Below the pieces are notes generated by a model that did no database searches, was not told the origin of the DNA, and saw only the letters and a program-made list of their open reading frames with translations. Of a stretch of DNA of 42,460 bases, positions 20,224 through 28,328 are shown in pieces. Location of the stretch: assembly GCA_023261445.1 (NCBI GenBank), contig JAHFOX010000006.1, positions 1 through 42,460 of the forward strand, given 5' to 3'. The position numbers and the translations under genes were made by a program. Numbering within the stretch: the stretch's first letter is position 1; every line of letters begins with the position of its first letter. Origin of the DNA: Planctomycetota bacterium. Its GTDB lineage: Bacteria > Planctomycetota > Brocadiia > Brocadiales > Brocadiaceae.

Positions 20224-21033
20224 ATGATTGAAAAATATGACGGCTCATTATTATTGTGGTTTTTTCAAAATCTATCGAAATATAAGGAAATTTGTCATTT
20301 CGTATCCACCAGAATTGGAGGCTTTAGTGCGCCGCCTTATGATTCTTTAAACTTAGGATTCCATGTTGGAGACAAACCTGATATTGTACTCGCGAATCGC
20401 AAGCGGCTTGCCAAGTCGCTAAACATTCCTTTGCATAATTTTACCACAGCCAGACAGATTCACGACAGTAATGTGAAAATTGTTACAGAAGACTTTGTGG
20501 GAAACGGTGCATTTGATTATGATACGGCAATAAACGCAACGGACGCTATGGTAACGAATATTCCCGATGTTTGTCTTATGGTTCTTCAGGCGGATTGTGT
20601 TCCTCTTTTATTCTTTGATGTAAAGGAAAAAGTAATTGGAGTTGCTCACGCAGGATGGAAAGGGACTATTAAGACTGTGGCTCAAAACACTGTAGTGGTT
20701 ATGGAGAAAGAATTCAATTGTTTGCCTGAAAATATTTTAGTGGGTATTGGTCCTTCTATCGGTCCTTGTTGCTGTGAGGTTGGTGCGGAAGTCGTTGCCC
20801 GGATTGATAAGTCTTTTCACAACAAAGGTGGATATATCAGAGAGGCTTCAGATGGTAAGTGTTATTTTGATTTGTGGGAAGCAAATAAATTACAGCTTTT
20901 ACAAATGGGTATTCCAGCCGAGAATGTAGAAGTTGCCGAGATATGCACGTGTTGTAACTATACTACTTTTTTCTCATACCGTTATCACAGAAAGGAAACC
21001 GGAAGATTTGGGGCAGGAATTATGCTTAAATAA
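20224..21033 (+). CDS. pgeF: YfiH/PgeF-family multicopper-like purine nucleoside phosphorylase
   Basis: The 269-aa protein has the YfiH/laccase-domain motifs: the STRIGGFSAPPYDSLNLG opening, RQIHDSNV, LQADCVPLLFFD, VAHAGWKGT and VGIGPSIGPCCCEVG. The zinc ligands expected for the family are present as His80, Cys125 and His142. Members phosphorolyse adenosine, inosine and methylthioadenosine, and E. coli PgeF prevents misincorporation during peptidoglycan synthesis. Which role dominates here is not visible. The gene is convergent with mtnP, with only 9 bp between the stop codons and no terminator. Confidence 0.92.
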   Translation: MIEKYDGSLLLWFFQNLSKYKEICHFVSTRIGGFSAPPYDSLNLGFHVGDKPDIVLANRKRLAKSLNIPLHNFTTARQIHDSNVKIVTEDFVGNGAFDYDTAINATDAMVTNIPDVCLMVLQADCVPLLFFDVKEKVIGVAHAGWKGTIKTVAQNTVVVMEKEFNCLPENILVGIGPSIGPCCCEVGAEVVARIDKSFHNKGGYIREASDGKCYFDLWEANKLQLLQMGIPAENVEVAEICTCCNYTTFFSYRYHRKETGRFGAGIMLK

Positions 21034-21042
21034 TCTATAACA

Positions 21043-21906
21043 TTATCTTATATACTTCCCAAATATCACATCCAGCTTCTTTTTAGTGTTTTCGGGAATC
21101 AGGTCTTTTTGCGTTACGATGGCGTTTTGCGCGGCTGTTACACAAGCACATGTTCTTTTCTGCTCGATTTTTGGTATCGCTGCCTTAAGAATACGTTTTG
21201 CTGTCTCGGCGTTTTTATTCAAATTACTAATAATCATTTCTAGTGTTACTGCCTCCTCGCTCACATGCCAGCAATCATAATCGGTAGCCATTGCAAGTGT
21301 GCTGTAACATATTTCCGCTTCTCGCGCAAGCTTGGCTTCCTGAAGATTGGTCATGCCAATAACGCTGACTCCCCACTGCCTGTACACATTTGATTCAGCA
21401 CGGGTGGAGAACAGAGGACCTTCCATGCAAAGGTATGTACCGCCCTTGTGCACACGCACACCTAACGATTTGGTGGTATTAAATAGAGTATCGGCTAATA
21501 CACCGCATATAGGATCTGCAAAACTTACATGACCTACAATGCCTTCTCCAAAGAAAGTGCTTATTCTGCCGCGTGTCCTGTCAAAAAACTGGTCTGGAAT
21601 AACAATATCTAAGGGTTTGATTTCTTCCTTCATACTGCCAACTGCGCTGACGGCAATGATGTGTTCCACCCCCAGCTTTTTCATTCCGTAAATATTTGCC
21701 CTGAAGTTGAGTTCTGACGGTAAAATCGTATGACCCCTGCCGTGCCGCGGCAGAAATACCACCTTACGACCTTCCAGTGTTCCAACCATAAAACTATCGG
21801 AAGGTTTTCCAAATGGTGTATCAATTGATACAGCTTTTACATCCTTAATTCCTTCTATGTTATAAAGACCACTACCACCGATAATACCAAGTACTTGTTC
21901 TCCCAT
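21043..21906 (-). CDS. mtnP: S-methyl-5'-thioadenosine phosphorylase
   Basis: The 287-aa protein has the PNP/MTAP-family layout: GIIGGSGLYNI at residues 7-17, FLPRHGRGH, NFRANIYGMKKLGVEHIIAVSAVGS, CMEGPLFSTRAES and GMTNLQEAKLAREAEICY. The ATDYDCW segment and the MTAP-type C-terminal cysteine-bearing region are present. It cleaves methylthioadenosine with phosphate to adenine and methylthioribose-1-phosphate in methionine salvage. The overlap of substrate range with the adjacent, convergent PgeF-family enzyme is notable. Confidence 0.93.
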   Translation of the reverse strand: MGEQVLGIIGGSGLYNIEGIKDVKAVSIDTPFGKPSDSFMVGTLEGRKVVFLPRHGRGHTILPSELNFRANIYGMKKLGVEHIIAVSAVGSMKEEIKPLDIVIPDQFFDRTRGRISTFFGEGIVGHVSFADPICGVLADTLFNTTKSLGVRVHKGGTYLCMEGPLFSTRAESNVYRQWGVSVIGMTNLQEAKLAREAEICYSTLAMATDYDCWHVSEEAVTLEMIISNLNKNAETAKRILKAAIPKIEQKRTCACVTAAQNAIVTQKDLIPENTKKKLDVIFGKYIR

Positions 21907-21963
21907 TTCTTGATCTCTCCAGTTTTATTTTTATGATAAAAGCCCGTTCTCCGTCCAGTATCG

Positions 21964-21987
21964 TTTTTCTCTGCGCTCTCTGTGGTT
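21964..21987 (-). repeat. Solo arm of an ACCACAGAG-type dispersed repeat
   Basis: The minus strand reads AACCACAGAGAGCGCAGAG followed by an A-run, the typical arm of a widely dispersed bacterial non-coding repeat. No opposite arm was found nearby. It sits between mtnP and polX, which are divergent. Confidence 0.45.
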
Positions 21988-22111
21988 GATTTTTTAAATT
22001 ATGCGAAAAAGGTCCTGTTTCTGTCAATAAATAAAATTTGAAGTGTTCAACGGCTATTGGTATAATCCGCAAGTCCACGGAAAATTAATCCCTGTTTGTG
22101 AGGGTTTAGAA

Positions 22112-23833
22112 ATGAAAAATCATGAAATTGCAGCATTATTTGAACGGATTGCCAATGTATTGGAACTCAAGGGTGAAAATACCTTCCGTATTAATTCTTA
22201 CCGCAAGGCGGCTCGGATAATCAGCGATTTGACCGAAGATGTAGAGGTGCTTGCAAGGGGAGGGAAGTTAACTGACATTCCCGGTATTGGTGAAGGTACG
22301 GCTGAAAAGATTATTGAATATATTAACACAGGTAAGATGTCCAAGTATGAAGAGGTAATGAAGGGGGTTTCTGAAGAGACAGTGACTCTCATGAAGATAC
22401 CGGGTTTAGGCCCAAAGACCGTTGCAATGTTAAATAAAGAATTGGGCATTGTTGGTTTGAACGATCTTGAAAAGGCATTACAAGAAGGCAAATTGAAAGG
22501 ATTGTTTGGGATTGGAGACAAAAAGGTTGAAAACATTATTAAAGGGATTGAGCTATTTAAGACGAGCCAGCAGCGCATATCTATTGGGATGGCATATCCA
22601 GTTGCAAAGAGAATTATAGAAGAACTAAGGCATAATCCACGGATTAAGGACATTCAGGCGGCGGGTTCATTGCGCAGAATGAAAGAAACGGTTGGAGACG
22701 TGGATATACTCGCCTCCGGTACCGATGGTGCGGAGATTGTAAAATCCTTTGTAAATATGAAAGGTGTAACACAAATATTAGCGGCAGGTGATACCAAGGG
22801 AAGCGTGAGGATGGAAGAGGGTGTGCAGGTGGACTTGCGCGTGGTTCTTGAAGGTGAATTTGGCGCGGCATTGCAGTATTTTACAGGTTCTAAAGAACAC
22901 AATATTCGCCTTCGTGAGATCGCTAAAAGGAAAGGGCTGAAGATTAGCGAATACGGCATTTTTAAAGGAGAAAAAAAGATTGGAGGACGCATAGAAGAAG
23001 AAATTTACAAGGCATTGGAGATGGATTGGATACCGCCTGAGTTACGCGAAAATAGGGGAGAAATAGAGGCATCGCAGGAAGGGAAACTGCCCAAACTCAT
23101 CAAAATTTCAGATATAAAAGGAGACCTCCACAATCACTCTAATTGGAGTGACGGCACGCCTACTTTTGAAGAGATGGCAGGACATGCTATTAAGATGGGA
23201 TACAAATACCTTGCAGTCTCAGACCACTCAAAGTCGCTGCATGTAGCTGGTGGACTGAAGGACGATGAACTGCTTGAAGAGATTGAAGAAATAGACAAAC
23301 TTAATGAAGCATTTAATGGGTTCGCATTGCTTAAGGCGACTGAAGTGGATATTAAGGCGGATGGATCGCTGGATTTTCCTGATACATTATTAAAAAAACT
23401 AGACATTGTTATTGCTTCCATTCATAGCGGGTTTAAACAGGAAAAGGGAAAAATTACGGAGCGAATGCTTGCCGCTATCCGTAATCCTTACGTAAATATA
23501 ATTGCACATCCAACAGGTCGTTTAATCAGTAAGCGTGAGGGATATGAGATTGATCTGGATAAGGCCATGGAGGCATGTGCAGAAACAGGCACGGCGCTTG
23601 AGATTAATTGTTATTATGACCGACTCGATTTGAATGACATTTATTGCAAAAAGGCAAAAGAGACAGGTGTTAAGATTGCAATCAGTACAGATGCCCATCA
23701 TCTGGATCAAATGTGGATGATGGAATTGGGAGTTGGAATTGCGCGCAGAGGATGGCTTGAGGCAAAGGACGTAATCAACACGCTTTCAGTTGATAAATTA
23801 AAGGCTTTTTGTATGGCAAAAAGAAGTGGTTGA
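22112..23833 (+). CDS. polX: DNA polymerase X with PHP exonuclease domain
   Basis: I chose the ATG at 22112, 23 codons into the longest frame, because GTGAGGG precedes it and MKNHEIAALFERIANVLELKG is the standard family start; this gives 573 aa, the usual length. Helix-hairpin-helix repeats (GIGEGTAEKI, GLGPKTVAML, GIGDKKVENI) fill residues 50-150. The polymerase triad is D196 and D198 (GDVDIL) and D241 (VQVDLRV). The C-terminal PHP domain starts at 338 with DLHNHSNWSDGT, then VSDHS, IHSGF, AHPTGR and STDAHH, the metal ligands of a 3'-5' exonuclease/AP endonuclease. The role is gap filling in base-excision repair. Confidence 0.94.
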   Translation: MKNHEIAALFERIANVLELKGENTFRINSYRKAARIISDLTEDVEVLARGGKLTDIPGIGEGTAEKIIEYINTGKMSKYEEVMKGVSEETVTLMKIPGLGPKTVAMLNKELGIVGLNDLEKALQEGKLKGLFGIGDKKVENIIKGIELFKTSQQRISIGMAYPVAKRIIEELRHNPRIKDIQAAGSLRRMKETVGDVDILASGTDGAEIVKSFVNMKGVTQILAAGDTKGSVRMEEGVQVDLRVVLEGEFGAALQYFTGSKEHNIRLREIAKRKGLKISEYGIFKGEKKIGGRIEEEIYKALEMDWIPPELRENRGEIEASQEGKLPKLIKISDIKGDLHNHSNWSDGTPTFEEMAGHAIKMGYKYLAVSDHSKSLHVAGGLKDDELLEEIEEIDKLNEAFNGFALLKATEVDIKADGSLDFPDTLLKKLDIVIASIHSGFKQEKGKITERMLAAIRNPYVNIIAHPTGRLISKREGYEIDLDKAMEACAETGTALEINCYYDRLDLNDIYCKKAKETGVKIAISTDAHHLDQMWMMELGVGIARRGWLEAKDVINTLSVDKLKAFCMAKRSG

Positions 23834-23906
23834 CTATATTCTTATATGCCTTTAGGCAAAAAAGAGGACTAGAACTTATGAATAAAGATTTTTTCCAGGA
23901 GTGCTT

Positions 23907-24500
23907 ATGAACAGTCGGAATATATTATGTGTGTTATTATTTATATTATGTATTACTGGATGCAAGACAATTTCTGTAAGCACAATAAACATAGAGTCGG
24001 ATAGCTATTACAGTAATATTAAAACCCTTGCCGTGATGCGTTTTGATGACGAAGCTGTCCGCGGGAATGAGGTAAGGGGTGTTTTTGTAAAAGCAATCAA
24101 AAATCCAGACGCCGGTGGGACGCTTGCAGATATGATGACAAATGAGTTTTTAAGATGGGGTAAATTTAGCGTTTTAAGCCGTTCAACGATTAAGGATAGG
24201 GTAAGTGTTTGTGGCGCTAAAGAGTCTGAGCTGGTTAAACTGAGGGATTACGCCGCAGTTAGAAGGATATTAAATGTGGATGCTGTAGTCATTGGGAAAA
24301 TATATAAATTTGGATTAATGAATATGCCTGTTTATGAGCGTGGTCATGTATCTTTTACGGCGGAATGTATTGACACAAAGAGTGGAAGGATTTTGTGGTC
24401 TATTGAAGCAAATGAAAGTGCGTCATACAACGACGAAATAGAATTAGCATCGAAGGTTATTAAAGAAATGGTTGAAAAACTTAAAAAAGAGGCGGAATAG
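23907..24500 (+). CDS. CsgG/LpoB-like lipoprotein
   Basis: The start at the ATG (23907) is preferred over a GTG two codons earlier; CCAGGA lies just upstream. The 197-aa product has a lipoprotein signal ending CITGC, with Cys19 as the acylation site. The mature part (IKTLAVMRFDDEAV, LADMMTNEFLRWGKFSVLSRSTI, LNVDAVVIGKIYKFG, CIDTKSGRILWSIEA) follows the alternating pattern of the CsgG/LpoB/TolB N-terminal fold. Such proteins anchor in the outer membrane and act in secretion channels or as peptidoglycan synthase activators. Which applies here cannot be told; no curli genes are nearby. Confidence 0.75.
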   Translation: MNSRNILCVLLFILCITGCKTISVSTINIESDSYYSNIKTLAVMRFDDEAVRGNEVRGVFVKAIKNPDAGGTLADMMTNEFLRWGKFSVLSRSTIKDRVSVCGAKESELVKLRDYAAVRRILNVDAVVIGKIYKFGLMNMPVYERGHVSFTAECIDTKSGRILWSIEANESASYNDEIELASKVIKEMVEKLKKEAE

Positions 24501-24538
24501 TGTGTGTGGCTGTCTAAAAAGTTACAAAAATCAATTTC

Positions 24539-24590
24539 TGCATACACCCGGTAGAGGCAATTCATGAATTGCCCTTACGGGGTGTATGCA
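24539..24590. repeat. 52-bp perfect-ended palindromic element between convergent genes
   Basis: TGCATACACCC (24539-24549) pairs with GGGTGTATGCA (24580-24590), and the centre is a perfect 18-bp palindrome, GGCAATTCATGAATTGCC (24556-24573). The two parts are joined by near-complementary GTAGA/CTTAC. It lies between the stop codons of the lipoprotein and the receiver gene, so it could act as a bidirectional terminator. Its core also resembles dispersed palindromic repeats seen in other bacteria. Confidence 0.75.
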
Positions 24591-24620
24591 TAGACCTTTT
24601 TGTACAACCCCTATCAAAAT

Positions 24621-24995
24621 TTACTTATTGCCTTCGAGTCTCTTGGTTATCTCATCTAAAAGTTTTTCTTTATTAAACGGTTTTTCTAAAAATGAGACGT
24701 TTCCAAGCGCCTGAAAACATTGATAAGTTTTTTCATCTAATGCAGAAGCCATGATAACAGGCACTTCCTTGTATTGGCTGTCCCTTCTTAATAAGGCAAA
24801 GAGTCTATCCCCCGTCATTCCTTCCATCAAGATATCCAATATTACTATGTCGTATTTTTTTTCTTTTATCTTTTTGATGCCTTCTTCTCCGTTCGAAGCG
24901 AGTGTGACTGTAAATTGTTCTCCCTGCAGCATGTCCTTATAAAATTCCTGCATTTCCAAATCATCCTCTACGATTAATAATTCTTTCATTTCCAT
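24621..24995 (-). CDS. Stand-alone response regulator receiver (CheY-like)
   Basis: The 124-aa protein is a single receiver domain: acidic pocket EDD (10-12), phospho-acceptor Asp54 (VILDILMEGMTG), and the conserved Lys105 in FLEKPF. There is no output domain, so it would signal by protein contact or pass phosphate on. An AAAGGAG site precedes the start, and Met3 is an alternative. It begins 29 bp after the histidine kinase gene on the same strand, so the kinase is its likely phosphodonor. Confidence 0.9.
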   Translation of the reverse strand: MEMKELLIVEDDLEMQEFYKDMLQGEQFTVTLASNGEEGIKKIKEKKYDIVILDILMEGMTGDRLFALLRRDSQYKEVPVIMASALDEKTYQCFQALGNVSFLEKPFNKEKLLDEITKRLEGNK

Positions 24996-25024
24996 TCAAC
25001 TCCTTTGAAAAGATTATTATATTT

Positions 25025-26599
25025 TTACTTGTTATCCGCAGTCATAGGCAGTGTAAATTTAAAACGGCTTCCTTTACCCTTGCCTTCAGATTCTACCCAT
25101 ATCTTCCCTTTATGCAATTGTACAATATTTTTGCATATTGCGAGACCAATTCCTGCGCCAAAAGTCGAAGGTGTTTCCTTATAAAACTTCTCAAACACAC
25201 GCTCTTTTGTCTTTTCATCCAATCCCCTGCCTGTATCTTCAATCGTTACCTGAACCGCATCTGGCAGTACACTGGCTATAATATCAATTTTCCCCTGTTC
25301 AGTAAACTTTATGGCATTGTCTATCAGATGTGTTATCAAATGATATATTTTATACCGATCTGCCTTGATAATTGGAAGATTAGCAGACAGATGGGACGTA
25401 AGGGTTAAGTTTTTTGTATTTGCCGTATTCCCGAGTTCACTGACAATCTGTGTTATTAATTCGATGAGTGAAATATCGTGTAGTTTTAACGGTTCCATCC
25501 CGGATTCTAATTTGGATATATCAAGGATGTTTTTAACAGTATTTTTTAGCCGATTGATATTGTTTCGGAGAATTTCATGAATCTGAGAACCCTTTCCCAG
25601 CGTATTAATATTTCCAGTCGTAATGGAACGCTCAAACATATCAATAGCCATTTCTATTTTTGCGACAGGCGTCTTCAATTCATGCGTAACGTCACGAATC
25701 AAGCCGTCCTTCAGCTCGTCCAGTTTTTTTCTTTCCGTAATGTCACGGCAAAATCCTTCTATACCAACTATTTCGTCACACTCTTTGATTGGAATTATCT
25801 CCAGAGACAGCCAGATAACTTGCCCTTGCTTATGAGTAATTCGAAATTCCATGTCCATTAAATTACTGTTTTTGCCGTTTAATATCTGAAATATTTCGTG
25901 CTGTACTCTCTCCCGGTCATCCGCATGACATAAAGAAAGCCCGTAGCCGCGATTATCATAAAATTGATTTACAGGACAACCTGTCATCTTTTCAACAGAA
26001 GGGCTCATCAGTAAAAATTTTCCATCTTTTGCACATTCAAAGATAATGTCCGGGGAACTTTCTATGACAGTCCTATATTTTTCTTCCGCCTCCTTAATTC
26101 TGTTAAAGAGCCGTGTATTCTCAATTGACATGGCTAGTTGGGAGGCGATTTGCGCAAAAAAATCAATATGTTTTTTTGTGTAGTAATCTTTTCGCTTACT
26201 TCCAAAATTTACACTTCCTATCACACGGTCCTTATACTCAAGTGGAAAACCTAATCTTGATTGGATACCTTCTTTATATAGTACGGTGTCTGTAAAAAAC
26301 CTGCCTTTAGATGTGTCTTCCACTACTACTGGCTGACGGAACTGTATCACCCTTTTCATCATACTTCCTTCCATCGGATACAGAACTCCTTCTTTAAGGG
26401 CGGTATATTCATAATCTTTTGACAGCACAAAGTTCTCGTATAAATCATTATTTTCTGTGATAAGAGTGACACTCAACCTGTCAAAATCAATTACCTTTGA
26501 AAGTTCTTTACTCATGGTTTGATATACTTCACGTATGTCCAAGCTGGAAAAGATAATCTTGTTGATGTTGAGAATAATCTCTTTTTTGTTTATAAACAT
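25025..26599 (-). CDS. Soluble GAF-PAS histidine kinase
   Basis: The 524-aa protein has no membrane segment. A GAF domain covers about residues 8-165, PAS with its PAC motif about 172-295, and HisKA with His306 (DVTHELKTPVAK) follows. The ATPase domain (about 410-520) has DNAIKFTEQG, EDTGRGLDE and GAGIGLAICKN. The GAF-PAS part is strikingly like that of the 1195-aa kinase: SLDIREVYQTMSKEL versus KLDIREVFKSLCEEL, and GSVNFGSKR versus GSVNFGSKK, with both continuing into ENTRLFNRIKEAEEKYR-like sequence. It is probably co-transcribed with the receiver gene that follows. Confidence 0.9.
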   Translation of the reverse strand: MFINKKEIILNINKIIFSSLDIREVYQTMSKELSKVIDFDRLSVTLITENNDLYENFVLSKDYEYTALKEGVLYPMEGSMMKRVIQFRQPVVVEDTSKGRFFTDTVLYKEGIQSRLGFPLEYKDRVIGSVNFGSKRKDYYTKKHIDFFAQIASQLAMSIENTRLFNRIKEAEEKYRTVIESSPDIIFECAKDGKFLLMSPSVEKMTGCPVNQFYDNRGYGLSLCHADDRERVQHEIFQILNGKNSNLMDMEFRITHKQGQVIWLSLEIIPIKECDEIVGIEGFCRDITERKKLDELKDGLIRDVTHELKTPVAKIEMAIDMFERSITTGNINTLGKGSQIHEILRNNINRLKNTVKNILDISKLESGMEPLKLHDISLIELITQIVSELGNTANTKNLTLTSHLSANLPIIKADRYKIYHLITHLIDNAIKFTEQGKIDIIASVLPDAVQVTIEDTGRGLDEKTKERVFEKFYKETPSTFGAGIGLAICKNIVQLHKGKIWVESEGKGKGSRFKFTLPMTADNK

Positions 26600-26720
26600 A
26601 CGCTAGCCATCTTGTATGAATTAAGATGAAAGTGCAAAAAAACTCCAGGTAGGACTAAGACGCATGATAAATATTTTTGCCCCATAAATACATGTGTATA
26701 TGAAATCTAAAAAATGCATT

Positions 26721-26837
26721 TGGACGCTGATTTACGCAGATTTGCACTGATTTACCTCAGATGTTGCAATATCTCTCAGGTGAATCTTTATAAAGTGTAA
26801 GTGTCTGTTTTATCTGCGTTTGTCAGCGTTCATCTGT
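26721..26837. repeat. Inverted repeat element with ACGCAGAT arms
   Basis: The left arm (26721-26754) contains GGACGCTGATTTACGCAGAT. The right arm (26803-26837), read as reverse complement, contains GAACGCTGACAAACGCAGAT. The intervening 50 bp is unique. Further degenerate copies of the same wording occur at about 27064-27090 (GCGGATTAGCACGGATT). The right arm overlaps the 3' end of the small gene at 26810-27037. Confidence 0.6.
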
Positions 26838-27037
26838 GTGCTATTGCAGGATTTAGATTCTTCTAAATATTTCTTAATTGCTAATTGTGCTATGGCAAAC
26901 TCCTCAATTTTTCTTACCCTGTGTAATACATGATGCCAATCCTCTTCAGAGCCATAAGAGCCTTCCGCCCTTATCTTCTTTTCTAGTTTTTTTAAATCTA
27001 TTTCTAATAAATCAAGCCTGTTTTTGAAATCTCTCAT
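26810..27037 (-). CDS. Small coiled-coil protein of unknown function
   Basis: A 75-aa highly charged product (MRDFKNRLDLLEIDLKKLEK at the start) is predicted to be helical with heptad-like leucines over residues 1-25 and again at 44-60. A CAGGAG site lies about 8 bp before the ATG, which supports it as a real gene. I do not recognise the family. The last residues, TQMNADKRR, are encoded by the arm of a dispersed inverted repeat, so the original C-terminus was probably elsewhere. The neighbouring genes (kinase upstream, TPR lipoprotein downstream) give no functional hint. Confidence 0.5.
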   Translation of the reverse strand: MRDFKNRLDLLEIDLKKLEKKIRAEGSYGSEEDWHHVLHRVRKIEEFAIAQLAIKKYLEESKSCNSTQMNADKRR

Positions 27038-27188
27038 GTATTTTCTCCTGTAATTTTCAATTGGATGCGGATTAGCACGGATTATACGGCTTTAAAAATA
27101 AAGGATAAGATTGTAATATGTGTATATTTGCGGAAATCTGTGTCATAATCAATTTAATGTATGGGAATTTCAAAGCACCCTCTTTGTC

Positions 27189-27247
27189 ATTCCCACCCCT
27201 GTTTTCACAGGGGTAAACTTGTCCCCACGAAAGTGGGGAATGGGAAT
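27189..27247. repeat. Compact three-way-junction palindromic element
   Basis: An outer stem, ATTCCCA (27189-27195) with TGGGAAT (27241-27247), encloses two 7-bp hairpins. The first is CCCCTGT-TTTC-ACAGGGG (27196-27213) and the second TCCCCAC-GAAA-GTGGGGA (27222-27239). All three stems are perfect and the second loop is a GNRA tetraloop. The element lies just downstream of the TPR lipoprotein gene, in the gap before the small coiled-coil gene on the same strand. Confidence 0.75.
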
Positions 27248-27296
27248 CCATGAAAAAGTGACAGAAAAAGGCAAAGTCGTTGGGTTTTGCTTTTTA

Positions 27297-27327
27297 AAAT
27301 CCAACCTAATTAAATTATGGAATTTTC
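27297..27327 (+). repeat. Dispersed motif AATCCAACCTAATTAAAT...GGAATTT
   Basis: This motif recurs with small changes at 29524-29560 (AAATCCCAACCTGATTAAAT...GGAATTTCAAAC), and its second half recurs at 27147-27175. Two copies flank the three-way-junction element. The copy at 27297 runs into the last codons of the TPR lipoprotein gene. Confidence 0.45.
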
Positions 27328-28055
27328 TTTACTGGCTTTTTATCATATTCGTTATAAAGCAAAAACTCATCTTTGGCTTTATCCGTCCAACCTTTTGCTG
27401 TGTAAGCAATGCCGAGCTTTTGGTGTATTTCCTTGTCTTTGGGTTTATAGGCAAGCGCTTTATTGAATTCTGATATTGCGTCGTCAATCATTCCGTTGGA
27501 AAAGCAGGAAAATCCAAGATTATAGTGAACATAAGCCAATTGTTTCGTTTTATTTTCTGGGATGAGTTCCAGTGATTTTCGGTATTCGCCAACAGCCTCA
27601 TTATGCAACCCCTTATATCTGTATGCGTAGCCAAGATTATAGTGTGCCTCTGCTGAATTTGGATTTTGATTAATAGCCGTTTGAAAGGCACAGATAGCCT
27701 CATCCAGCATACCCATATCACGATATAGCAAGCCTTGATAATAGTAGAGGTCGGGATAATTTTTATCGGTTTCCAGTATCATATTATATGCGGCTAGAGC
27801 CTCTGAGTACTTGCCTTGATTTCCGCAATCAAGCGCAAATTGGAATCGTTCATTTTTGCTCATTAATTTCAACCTGTTGTTGACTTGTTGTATGTCGGGC
27901 TTTTGATAATCAGGAGTAGTTTTAAGCGCTTCGCCACCGATGCCGTCTGATTTATAAATAATTCCTACATTGGTGTATGTGGGGTTATCCCGGCCGCATC
28001 CTAATATAGAAGTTGCTAAAGAAATACTAAGAAAGGTTATGATATGATTTTTCAT
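27315..28055 (-). CDS. TPR-repeat lipoprotein
   Basis: The 246-aa protein has a lipoprotein signal ending SILGC, with Cys20 as the acylated residue. From about residue 70 to 240 it consists of four to five tetratricopeptide repeats, for example YSEALAAYNMILETDKNYPD, LDEAICAFQTAINQNPNSAE and IDDAISEFNKALAYKPKDKE. TPR arrays hold protein complexes together, and this one would be tethered to a membrane. It stands alone on the minus strand, with a divergent thioredoxin-fold gene 273 bp away. The partner is unknown. Confidence 0.88.
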   Translation of the reverse strand: MKNHIITFLSISLATSILGCGRDNPTYTNVGIIYKSDGIGGEALKTTPDYQKPDIQQVNNRLKLMSKNERFQFALDCGNQGKYSEALAAYNMILETDKNYPDLYYYQGLLYRDMGMLDEAICAFQTAINQNPNSAEAHYNLGYAYRYKGLHNEAVGEYRKSLELIPENKTKQLAYVHYNLGFSCFSNGMIDDAISEFNKALAYKPKDKEIHQKLGIAYTAKGWTDKAKDEFLLYNEYDKKPVKKIP

Positions 28056-28328
28056 GGCAAAAGACCCTTAAAAACAATAGAACAATATCCGACTGTAAAC
28101 AATATCAGGTTAAAGGAATCACATTAAATTTGCAAGAAAAATAAGAAGGTTATTTGAGAAATATTGTCATGTGTATTTGCATAACTGGCAGCGAAATCCA
28201 TTCGGTTAAGAAATGATTCTTGAATATGGAATATACTGTATGGTAATATTGTGAAAAGTTTAGTTTTAGTAAATACTATTTGGTTGTTAGAAGGGGCATT
28301 TTATACGTAAACGAGGAGTTTGTTAACC

